From NCBI RefSeq assembly GCF_024199925.1, contig NZ_JANADR010000001.1:9179501-9243500 (forward strand): a stretch of 64,000 nucleotides of DNA, read 5' to 3'. This document shows positions 17,619-24,211 of the stretch, one piece after another. This stretch comes from Bradyrhizobium sp. CCGUVB1N3. GTDB taxonomy: Bacteria > Pseudomonadota > Alphaproteobacteria > Rhizobiales > Xanthobacteraceae. The notes beneath the pieces were generated by a model, which was not told where the DNA came from, ran no database searches, and saw only the letters and a list, made by a program, of their open reading frames with translations. A program made the translations under genes and the position numbers. Positions within the stretch are counted from its first letter, which is position 1. The number at the start of each line of letters is the position of its first letter.

Positions 17619-18074
17619 TTGTCTGCAACAACGCCGAACAGTCCGCAGCTTGCATCGCTGCCGATCAGGGAAGATGCGTCTCCGACCCGGATCCTGCAGC
17701 CCTCCGGCTGGCCGATGCCGAAGGGTTATGCCAACGGCGTGGCCGCGGAAGGACGCATCGTCGTCACCGGCGGGGTGATCGGCTGGGACGCAGAAGAGCG
17801 CCTTGCGGATGGCTTTGTCGCGCAGGTTCGTCAGGCGTTGAGCAACATCGCGGCGATCCTCGCGGAGGGAGGCGCGCGGCCGGAGCACCTCGTGCGTCTC
17901 ACATGGTACGTCGTTGACATGGACGAGTACCTGGCCAACCTGAAGTCGCTCGGCCGGATTTACCGGGAGATTTTTGGCGCGCATTATCCGGCGATGGCGC
18001 TGGTACAGGTCGTCAGGCTGGTCGAGAAGGCGGCGCGCGTCGAAATCGAAGCCACCGCCGTAATTCCACGCTGA
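17619..18074 (+). CDS. RidA family (imine/enamine deaminase) protein
   Basis: This 151-residue YjgF/RidA protein has the core NGVAAEGRIVVTGGVIGWD, the conserved Arg in LVRLTWYVVDMDEY and the C-terminal VEIEATAVIP. RidA hydrolyses reactive enamines and imines to the ketone and ammonia. The start is probably the TTG at 17619, 8 bp after AGAGGA; no in-frame ATG exists until 17716, inside the conserved domain. Coupling to a CoA ligase suggests it removes the amino group released during ring dearomatisation, as proposed for aminobenzoyl-CoA pathways. Confidence 0.85.
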   Translation: MSATTPNSPQLASLPIREDASPTRILQPSGWPMPKGYANGVAAEGRIVVTGGVIGWDAEERLADGFVAQVRQALSNIAAILAEGGARPEHLVRLTWYVVDMDEYLANLKSLGRIYREIFGAHYPAMALVQVVRLVEKAARVEIEATAVIPR

Positions 18075-18108
18075 AATACCGATCAGCCTGCCTTATCCGC
18101 CCGCCTTG

Positions 18109-18837
18109 TCAGCTCGCCTTGGCGAGATCGTCGTCCTCCGGTGAATTCAGATAGACGCCGGAGATAGTATCGACCCAGCACAGATGGTCGTGCACGTTCT
18201 TCACGCCGTCGATATTCTCGGTCAAGACGATTGCCGCCCGGCGCGCGCTCTCGTCCGTGATGACGCCGCTCAGGTGGACGATGCCGTCGCGGACGATGAC
18301 GTTCAGTCCGAACGGGCACCAGTCGTTCTTTTCCATCGCGTCGATGATGCGGCCGCGAATGTGATCGTCGTCCGCCGTGGGATCGGGCACCTGGCGGGCA
18401 AGGCTCGCGACTGCCTGGAGCAGGTTGGCGCGGGAGACGAGGCCGACGACCTTGTCGCCCCGCACCACGGGCAGGCGCTTGATGTTGTTCTGCTCCATGA
18501 TGTCGACGATCTCGGCAAGCGCCGTATCCTCGGTGATGGTCACGGGTGAGGTCGTCATCACCTCGGAAACCTTGCGGCCGTGTTCCTGAACGAAATCGCT
18601 GGCCGATTGGCCGGGGCCGAGGATGAATTTCAGCCAGCGGCCACGCTTGCGTTGGGTGCCGATCTCGCTGCGTCGGATGAAGTCGCCCTCCGACACGACG
18701 CCGACCAGCTTGCCGGTCCCATCGACCACGGGAAGACCGCTGACATGGCGCTTCAGCATGATGTTTGCGGCTTCGACGATGGTGGTGTCGGGCGTGACCG
18801 AGATGACGGACCGGGTCATGATCTGGTGGGCGCGCAT
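18109..18837 (-). CDS. CBS-domain and BON-domain stress protein
   Basis: The 242-residue protein has two CBS motifs (residues about 5-60 and 95-150, with ISVTPDTTIVEAANIM and VTITEDTALAEIVDIM) and a C-terminal BON domain (RDGIVHLSGVITDESARRAAI). CBS pairs bind adenosyl nucleotides; BON domains bind phospholipid or other surfaces. I chose the ATG at 18837, with GGAG 8 bp before it; longer frames add a Cys- and Arg-rich non-conserved head. An FNR/FixK box centred about 75 bp upstream fits activation at low oxygen. It is divergent from the phasin gene. Confidence 0.85.
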   Translation of the reverse strand: MRAHQIMTRSVISVTPDTTIVEAANIMLKRHVSGLPVVDGTGKLVGVVSEGDFIRRSEIGTQRKRGRWLKFILGPGQSASDFVQEHGRKVSEVMTTSPVTITEDTALAEIVDIMEQNNIKRLPVVRGDKVVGLVSRANLLQAVASLARQVPDPTADDDHIRGRIIDAMEKNDWCPFGLNVIVRDGIVHLSGVITDESARRAAIVLTENIDGVKNVHDHLCWVDTISGVYLNSPEDDDLAKAS

Positions 18838-18904
18838 GGTGTAGCTCCGCATGTCCTGGCAGGAATTCGATGTTGTGAGCTTAGTGCTGGCTGGACTTGG
18901 CGAT

Positions 18905-18918
18905 TTGACGCAGGTCAA
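18905..18918. promoter_or_regulatory. FNR/FixK box for the CBS-BON gene
   Basis: TTGACGCAGGTCAA is a perfect TTGA-N6-TCAA half-site pair. If the box centre is at -41.5, transcription of the minus-strand CBS-BON gene would start near 18870, leaving a leader of about 33 nt. Confidence 0.7.
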
Positions 18919-18940
18919 TCGGCGAGGGGCGCCGCCGCAC

Positions 18941-18954
18941 TTGACGCAGCTCAA
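18941..18954. promoter_or_regulatory. FNR/FixK box for the phasin gene
   Basis: TTGACGCAGCTCAA is a second perfect box, 36 bp from the first and sharing its CGCAG core. With the centre at -41.5, plus-strand transcription starts near 18989, about 30 nt before the proposed phasin start. Confidence 0.7.
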
Positions 18955-19018
18955 GGTGCGCCAGGCCCAAGGTCATATTCTGGAACTGAAAGTCCGGGGG
19001 GCCAGCGAGGAGGTCACC

Positions 19019-19387
19019 TTGAGCGAACTCGCCAGACTGCAGGATTTTTCGCCCGAGAAGCTGGTATCGGATCCCGCCCGGCAGGTCGCGGAGGCGAACC
19101 GGCGTGCGTGCGATCTCATGTTCAGCGCGCAACGACTGTTCCTCGACGAGGTTGTCTTCGTCGCCAACGAGTTCCTGGACCGGACGCAGACCGAGACGCA
19201 TTTGTACGCGGAGTTCCTCTCGAAACTGGCCGCCTCGCACTCGGTCAAGGACTGGAGGACGCTCTGCGCCGAATGCGGACAGCATCAACTCGATTTCATC
19301 CGCCGCGACTGCGATCGGCTGTTCAGGCACGGCGACAGAGTGATCGCGACGACCATCGGCCTCTTCAATGTTGCGTCTCGCGATTGA
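19019..19387 (+). CDS. Phasin family protein
   Basis: The 122-residue protein has the amphipathic helical body of Phasin_2 proteins: FSAQRLFLDEVVFVANEFLDRTQTETHLYAEFLSKLA followed by a helical HQLDFIRRDCDRLFRHGDRVI tail. Phasins coat polyhydroxybutyrate granules. I propose a TTG start at 19019 because GAGGAGG lies 5 bp before it and the FixK-box geometry then makes sense. A longer frame from an ATG at 18851 runs through both FixK boxes and is unlikely. An ATG at 19119 would give a shorter protein. Confidence 0.7.
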   Translation: MSELARLQDFSPEKLVSDPARQVAEANRRACDLMFSAQRLFLDEVVFVANEFLDRTQTETHLYAEFLSKLAASHSVKDWRTLCAECGQHQLDFIRRDCDRLFRHGDRVIATTIGLFNVASRD

Positions 19388-19508
19388 GCCCGAAATCGGG
19401 AGTGCGAACGAGGAGTGCGAACGATATGTGAGCCATGAGCGCCGGAAAGACCTTGATCCTCCAGCGGGCTGATCATCTGCCGAATGCACCCGGCGACTAC
19501 GTCCTGAG

Positions 19509-20477
19509 CTAGTCGGCGGGCTCCGTGCCGAGCGTCAATCCGGAGGCTCGAAAAGGCCTCGCCTTGTCGAGCTTCCTGTAGGCGGTCGCCGCCGTCTGCA
19601 ACAGTTTCTTCTCGCGCTTGCGACCGAGGAAGTGGAGGCTGACGGGCGACCCCTCGCCATCGAGCGCCTTGGCAAGCGCGCGGCCTCTTGCATCGTCATT
19701 GAGCTGCCCAAGGCTACGTTGTGCCCGGCGCAGCTGTTTGAGGATAGCCTTCCGCTTCTCAAGCGACTCATCGACGAACAGGTCTTCGAGGGATTCAACC
19801 GCATAGGTCAACCGCTTGTTGCGAAGCCGCAAGCGATGCCGCTTCTTCACACCGAGCTCGTCGAGCTTGCGCGACTTCTTCAGAAGGATCCTTTCCCACT
19901 CCGCCAGCCGCTGGCCTGCATGTTCGGCGAGCTGGGCGCGGCGCAATCTGATGGCCTCCTTGGTTCGTCTGGTTGACCAGGGCCCGCTCTCGATCCAGCC
20001 GGATGTCTGCTCGATCAGGCGGCGATAGCGGGCCGATTGCAACGCCCGCGCCAGAAGACGATGGCTTTCGGCCCGCTTTTCCTGCCACGACTGAAGCTGC
20101 GCGATCAGGGCCAGCTCCTCGCCGCTGGCAGCAACTATGCGCTCGATCGCGACATCGAGATCGCGCACCATGCCGAGTTGCCTGTGCAGCCATTTCAGCT
20201 CGGTCCAGACGACAGGCCGCACGGTATCGTCGACCATGGGAGAAAAGAAACGGATGGCGGTGCGAAGATGTGTGAGCGCGATGCGTATCTGGTGCAGGGC
20301 GTCGGGATCGCCGCTGCATGTTCCCTCGTGCTGGGCCATGACCGCATTGAGGTGACGGCGGGCTACGATTCGAAATGCGGTATCGCAGGCCATTCCGGCA
20401 CTGAGGCGGGCCGGCGAGGTGTTCCGTGCCGATGCCGGCTTGACGCGGGCCTCCGGTGTCGTGATGGGTCGCGCCAT
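19509..20477 (-). CDS. CHAD domain-containing protein
   Basis: A 322-residue alpha-helical protein rich in His and Arg. CHAD hallmarks are HQIRIALTHLRTAIRFF, LGMVRDLDVAIERI and the second half KKRHRLRLRNKRLTYAVESLEDLF. CHAD proteins bind inorganic polyphosphate, often at granules, through basic helices. The ATG at 20477 is 8 bp after the upstream stop; a frame from 20516 overlaps that gene. It is the last gene of the alcohol dehydrogenase/kinase/CHAD operon under a FixK box. Confidence 0.83.
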   Translation of the reverse strand: MARPITTPEARVKPASARNTSPARLSAGMACDTAFRIVARRHLNAVMAQHEGTCSGDPDALHQIRIALTHLRTAIRFFSPMVDDTVRPVVWTELKWLHRQLGMVRDLDVAIERIVAASGEELALIAQLQSWQEKRAESHRLLARALQSARYRRLIEQTSGWIESGPWSTRRTKEAIRLRRAQLAEHAGQRLAEWERILLKKSRKLDELGVKKRHRLRLRNKRLTYAVESLEDLFVDESLEKRKAILKQLRRAQRSLGQLNDDARGRALAKALDGEGSPVSLHFLGRKREKKLLQTAATAYRKLDKARPFRASGLTLGTEPAD

Positions 20478-20485
20478 CGTCTTGC

Positions 20486-22027
20486 TTACCTGTCCCCCGC
20501 CATCCCGATCCGGCAACGGTCGCGTGTCTGCTCTGGTGTCCCTGAGGCGTCGACGATTCTCCAGTCCAGATCGCCGATATTATAGCGCTCCTGAAGCTCG
20601 GCAACCTCTCGCGTTGCATCGGACGCATCGTCCCGCCGGCTGCCGATACGCGCCTGGCGCGTTGCCAGGTCCGCAACCAGGAAGAGCCCGCTCAGAGGGA
20701 CGTTGCACGCCCACGCCAATGTGGCCATCTCGTTCCGCTCGGATTGCTGCGCAAAGACCGCATCGACGATGACCGAATGTCCCTGCGCCAGAATGCGCCG
20801 CGCGCGCTCGGCCAGGGCATCATAGACCCGCGCGGTAACATCGGGCTGATAGGCGGATTGCGGCAGCCGGTCTGTTTCGTTGACCCCGAACAGTTGTTTT
20901 CGAACAACGTCGCTGCGCAGCACGACGGCTCCCGGCCGTGGCGGGACGAGGGGCGCGAGCATGCGCGCGAGCAGCGATTTTCCGGTCCCCGAAAGGCCGC
21001 CGACCGCGATCAAGCGGGGAGCCGGCGGATTGATCAGCGCCTGGGCCAGTCGAAAATAGAGGCGCGCATCTTCGATGATCACGCTCTCATCAGCGTGCGG
21101 CCGCGCCAGCTTCGCGAGCTGCACCTGGGCGCGGATCGCCGCGCGGATGGACATGAACAGGGGAAGCGCGCCGAGCGCCTCGTCGTTTTCGGGCTCGGTG
21201 GTGACGAGGTAGCGATTGAGGATCACATTTGCGGCCGACTGCTGCTCATGATGCAGCAGGTCCATCAGCGTGAATCCGAGATCATAGAACACGTCGATCG
21301 AAGCCATCTCCGGATCGAACTCGATGGCATCGAACAGAGTTGGCTGGTTGTCGATCAGCACGATGTTTCCCAGATGCAGATCGCCGTGGCAGCGTCGCAC
21401 GAAACCCCGGCGTCCGCGATCGTCTAGCAGGTCCCGAACGCGCAGGAATGCGTGGTGTGAAGCCCGTGCCAACTCGTCGATCTCGGTCGTCGAGACATGG
21501 CCGCCGCGCCGCAGACCCGCGCTATTTCCGTCGATGAGCGCCGGGATGGTTCCAATCCAGCGTGGTGCCTCGAGGCGCGCTGCGACCGCGTGCGAGGCCG
21601 CGATCGCATCGGCGATGCCCGTGGCGAGCTGCACATCCAGCGGGCCCGCCTTTGCCAGATGATCCAGCGTCCGGCTTTCGTCGAAGCGGGTCATGTCCAC
21701 GGCGAACTCGATTGCCGGGCCTTCTCCTCCAATCCTCAGCGAGCCGTCACGCTCCTCCGTGATCGCCACCACGCCCCGGTAGATCTGCGGCGCCAAGGGC
21801 TGGTTGATCCTGATTTCCTCCTCGCAGGCCGCCTTTCTCTTCTCCAGCGTCGAATAGTCGAGGAAGGGAAAGCGGACCGCCCGCTTGATCTTCAATGCGC
21901 GGTTGCCGTCGAGAAAAACCGAAGCAGCATGCGTATCGATCCGCGTGACGCCGGGATGCGTCGTCGGATCGGTCAGGAATGCGAAGATCCGCTCCTGGGT
22001 CGACGTGTCTTTGTGAGAGGTCGTCAT
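20486..22027 (-). CDS. Bifunctional APH-fold/P-loop kinase protein
   Basis: The 513-residue fusion has an N-terminal aminoglycoside-phosphotransferase fold (COG2187), with catalytic loop CHGDLHLGNIV and metal-binding LFDAIEFDPE. Its C-terminal P-loop kinase domain (COG0645) has Walker A GGLSGTGKS at about residue 350. Both catalytic sites look intact. Substrates of this conserved family are unknown to me; small-molecule or protein phosphorylation under stress are options. It starts 12 bp after the alcohol dehydrogenase stop and leads into the CHAD gene. Confidence 0.82.
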   Translation of the reverse strand: MTTSHKDTSTQERIFAFLTDPTTHPGVTRIDTHAASVFLDGNRALKIKRAVRFPFLDYSTLEKRKAACEEEIRINQPLAPQIYRGVVAITEERDGSLRIGGEGPAIEFAVDMTRFDESRTLDHLAKAGPLDVQLATGIADAIAASHAVAARLEAPRWIGTIPALIDGNSAGLRRGGHVSTTEIDELARASHHAFLRVRDLLDDRGRRGFVRRCHGDLHLGNIVLIDNQPTLFDAIEFDPEMASIDVFYDLGFTLMDLLHHEQQSAANVILNRYLVTTEPENDEALGALPLFMSIRAAIRAQVQLAKLARPHADESVIIEDARLYFRLAQALINPPAPRLIAVGGLSGTGKSLLARMLAPLVPPRPGAVVLRSDVVRKQLFGVNETDRLPQSAYQPDVTARVYDALAERARRILAQGHSVIVDAVFAQQSERNEMATLAWACNVPLSGLFLVADLATRQARIGSRRDDASDATREVAELQERYNIGDLDWRIVDASGTPEQTRDRCRIGMAGDR

Positions 22028-22039
22028 GTGCCGATATCG

Positions 22040-23023
22040 TCAAGGCCGCAGCACGGCCGCTCCCAGGATCTGCCCGCTCCGCAACCTGTCCAGAACCTCG
22101 TTGGCCTCGCTCAGCGCAAAGACGGTTGTCTCGGTCCAGACGCCGGCCTGCGGCGCAATTTTCAGAAAATCCAATCCATCCTGACGGGTCAAGTTGGCGA
22201 CGGAAAGCAGCTGCCGTTCCTCCCAGAGCAGGCTGTAGGGAAAGCTCGGAATGTCGCTCATGTGAATCCCGGCGCAGACCACGCGGCCGCCTTTGCGGAC
22301 CGCGCGCAAGGCGGCCGGCACGAGCTCGCCGGCAGGCGCGTAGATGATCGCGGCGTCGAGCGGTGCGTCAGGTAGCTCGTCCGATGCGCCTGCCCAGACG
22401 GCGCCGAGCTTGCGCGCAAAATTCTGCGCCGCGATGTCGCCGCGGCGCGTAAACCCATAGACCGATCGCCCCTGCCATGCCGCGACCTGGGCGACGATGT
22501 GGCCCGCGGCTCCGAAGCCATAGATTCCGAGCCTTTCCGCGTGTCCTGCCATCACCAGCGAACGCCAGCCGATCAGGCCCGCGCACAGCAGCGGCGCAAT
22601 CGCCACGTCGTCGCCATCCTCGCCAAGCGGAAATGCATAGCGTGCATCGGCAATGGCATGCGTCGCATAGCCGCCGTCGCGGGTGCAGCCGGTGAACAAT
22701 GGATGGTCGCAGAGATTTTCCATGCCTTCGCGGCAGAACCGGCAGGTGCCGCAGGTATAGCCGAGCCAGGGGATGCCGACGCGATCCCCCAGCCGATGCG
22801 TCGTCACATTGGGCCCGATGAGATCGACGCGGCCGACGATCTCATGGCCGGGGACGATCGGATAGCGGATGTCTGGCAATTCGCCGTCAACCACATGAAG
22901 GTCGGTACGGCATACGCCGCAGGCGCTGACCTTCACCCGGATCTGGCCGTCGCCGGGAATCGGGTCGGGCCGCTCATCCATCCGGAACCGCGCTCGCGGG
23001 CCGGGCAGCACCATCGCACGCAT
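22040..23023 (-). CDS. Zinc-dependent alcohol dehydrogenase
   Basis: A 327-residue medium-chain dehydrogenase. Catalytic zinc ligands are in SACGVCRTDLH and PGHEIVG, and the structural zinc set is TCGTCRFCREGMENLC. The cofactor domain has GFGAAGHIVAQVAAWQG. The short length and absence of a second glycine-rich insertion match the AdhA/Zn-ADH branch that includes ethanol and long-chain alcohol enzymes. It heads the three-gene minus-strand operon, with a FixK box centred about 70 bp upstream, consistent with a fermentative or low-oxygen redox role. Confidence 0.86.
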   Translation of the reverse strand: MRAMVLPGPRARFRMDERPDPIPGDGQIRVKVSACGVCRTDLHVVDGELPDIRYPIVPGHEIVGRVDLIGPNVTTHRLGDRVGIPWLGYTCGTCRFCREGMENLCDHPLFTGCTRDGGYATHAIADARYAFPLGEDGDDVAIAPLLCAGLIGWRSLVMAGHAERLGIYGFGAAGHIVAQVAAWQGRSVYGFTRRGDIAAQNFARKLGAVWAGASDELPDAPLDAAIIYAPAGELVPAALRAVRKGGRVVCAGIHMSDIPSFPYSLLWEERQLLSVANLTRQDGLDFLKIAPQAGVWTETTVFALSEANEVLDRLRSGQILGAAVLRP

Positions 23024-23085
23024 CAGTTTCTCCGGAGCGCATCGCAGCGATTGTGCCCACTCTAGCGTGGGAACACGGCAAGTCC

Positions 23086-23099
23086 TTGACGCCCATCAA
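23086..23099. promoter_or_regulatory. FNR/FixK box for the alcohol dehydrogenase operon
   Basis: TTGACGCCCATCAA matches TTGA-N6-TCAA perfectly. With the centre at -41.5, minus-strand transcription starts near 23051, about 28 nt before the dehydrogenase ATG. Confidence 0.7.
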
Positions 23100-23139
23100 G
23101 TCTCGTCGTCGGCTTGCCGGCCGGTGGTCCCCCTTGGCC

Positions 23140-23153
23140 TTGACAAGGATCAA
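23140..23153. promoter_or_regulatory. FNR/FixK box for the universal stress protein gene
   Basis: TTGACAAGGATCAA matches TTGA-N6-TCAA perfectly. The centre at -41.5 would place the start of transcription near 23188, at the ribosome site of the stress-protein gene, implying a very short leader. Confidence 0.65.
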
Positions 23154-23201
23154 GGGCGGGGTGGGAAGGCGGTCTATTTTGACCGACAGAGGAGAATCCC
23201 G

Positions 23202-24044
23202 ATGCCCATCAAGGACGTCTTTCTGCCGCTTGTTGGTGAGCCGAGCAAGCCGGCACTGGCCGCGATCGAGACATGCGTGGCGGCAGCCGCCGATCTCGGT
23301 GCGAAGATCACCGCGTTCGCCGTGGAGGAGGATATTCTCGTCCGGCCAAAAGTGGTGATCTCGTCCGATCTGGACAATTCAGCGCAGGCTCAGGCCGTGC
23401 GCAGTGTGACGAGGGCGCAGGATCTCCTGAATGCGTTCAGGACGGCCGCATCCCGCTTGGGCATTCGGGCTGACAGCCAGTTGCACAAACTTCAGGCGGA
23501 GGCGATTGCGTCGGCGGTCGCGGAGCGCGCGCGTTACAGCGATCTCACGCTGGTCCCGGTCAAGGCCAACGACAGCCGTTCGGAACGCCTGATCGAGCAG
23601 TTGATTTTCGAATCCGGGCGGCCTCTTTTGCTCTGTCCCGAAGCCCATGCCGACAAGCTGCGGGTTGAATTCGAGAACGTCATGATCGCGTGGGACCATT
23701 CTGCGCGCGCGGCGCGGGCGGTGGGCGATGCGCTGCCGATCCTGCAGGCGGCGGCCTCGGTTCGGATCGTCACCGTCACGGACGAACAGACCGATGACGT
23801 CATGAGATCCGGGGCCGGTCTCGTCGACCATCTCAGGGAGCACGGGGTGCCTGCGTCCTTTGAACCCGTCAGGATCGACGGCAGCTCGATCGGCAAGGTG
23901 CTCGGGAGCTGGGCAGGTGAGCACGCCATCGATGCGATCGTCATGGGAGCCTATCAGCATTCCCGCCTGAACGAGATCGTCTGGGGCGGCGTGACCAAGA
24001 CCGTCATCGGCGAGCCACCCTGTTGGGTTATGATGTCGCACTGA
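23202..24044 (+). CDS. Universal stress protein (UspA family)
   Basis: A 280-residue protein with a degenerate N-terminal Usp half and a better preserved C-terminal half ending DAIVMGAYQHSRLNEIVWGGVTKTVI, the G-x2-G-x9-G(S/T)-type nucleotide loop. The ATG at 23202 follows GAGGAG at a good distance; earlier in-frame starts run through the FixK box. USPs bind ATP and support survival at low oxygen and in stationary phase. The gene is divergent from the alcohol dehydrogenase operon. Confidence 0.83.
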   Translation: MPIKDVFLPLVGEPSKPALAAIETCVAAAADLGAKITAFAVEEDILVRPKVVISSDLDNSAQAQAVRSVTRAQDLLNAFRTAASRLGIRADSQLHKLQAEAIASAVAERARYSDLTLVPVKANDSRSERLIEQLIFESGRPLLLCPEAHADKLRVEFENVMIAWDHSARAARAVGDALPILQAAASVRIVTVTDEQTDDVMRSGAGLVDHLREHGVPASFEPVRIDGSSIGKVLGSWAGEHAIDAIVMGAYQHSRLNEIVWGGVTKTVIGEPPCWVMMSH

Positions 24045-24046
24045 GG

Positions 24047-24090
24047 CATGATCCGGAAAAGTGTGAAACGGTTTTCCGAAAAGATCATGC
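24047..24090. repeat. Intergenic palindromic repeat (rhizobial type)
   Basis: Outer arms GCATGATC and GATCATGC and inner arms CGGAAAA and TTTTCCG form a nested hairpin directly after the stress-protein stop. This sequence type recurs in Bradyrhizobium-like genomes by my recollection. It may act as a terminator or mRNA stabiliser. Confidence 0.6.
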
Positions 24091-24103
24091 TCAAGCAACA
24101 GCC

Positions 24104-24144
24104 TAAAGCGCGATGACGATTCATACTGATCTCATCGCGCTTTA
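24104..24144. terminator. Strong hairpin, probable terminator
   Basis: TAAAGCGCGATGA pairs perfectly with TCATCGCGCTTTA (13 bp stem, 15-nt loop). It separates the stress-protein gene from the acyl-CoA synthetase gene. No long U run follows, so it may also be part of the neighbouring repeat unit. Confidence 0.5.
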
Positions 24145-24211
24145 GGGCGTTAGCCATCCGTCATGGCCGGGTTCCACGCACGTGGCCTGGCGCCGAATGA
24201 ATGATTGCGAC

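Noticed and set aside
18851..19018. Longer N-terminus for the phasin from the ATG at 18851
   Set aside because: It would run through both FixK boxes and their predicted promoters, and the added residues do not look like a phasin.
19435..19512. 25-codon frame between the phasin and CHAD genes
   Set aside because: It overlaps the CHAD stop, lacks a clear ribosome site and shows no structure. A short direct repeat (GGAGTGCGAACGA) nearby is too small to interpret.
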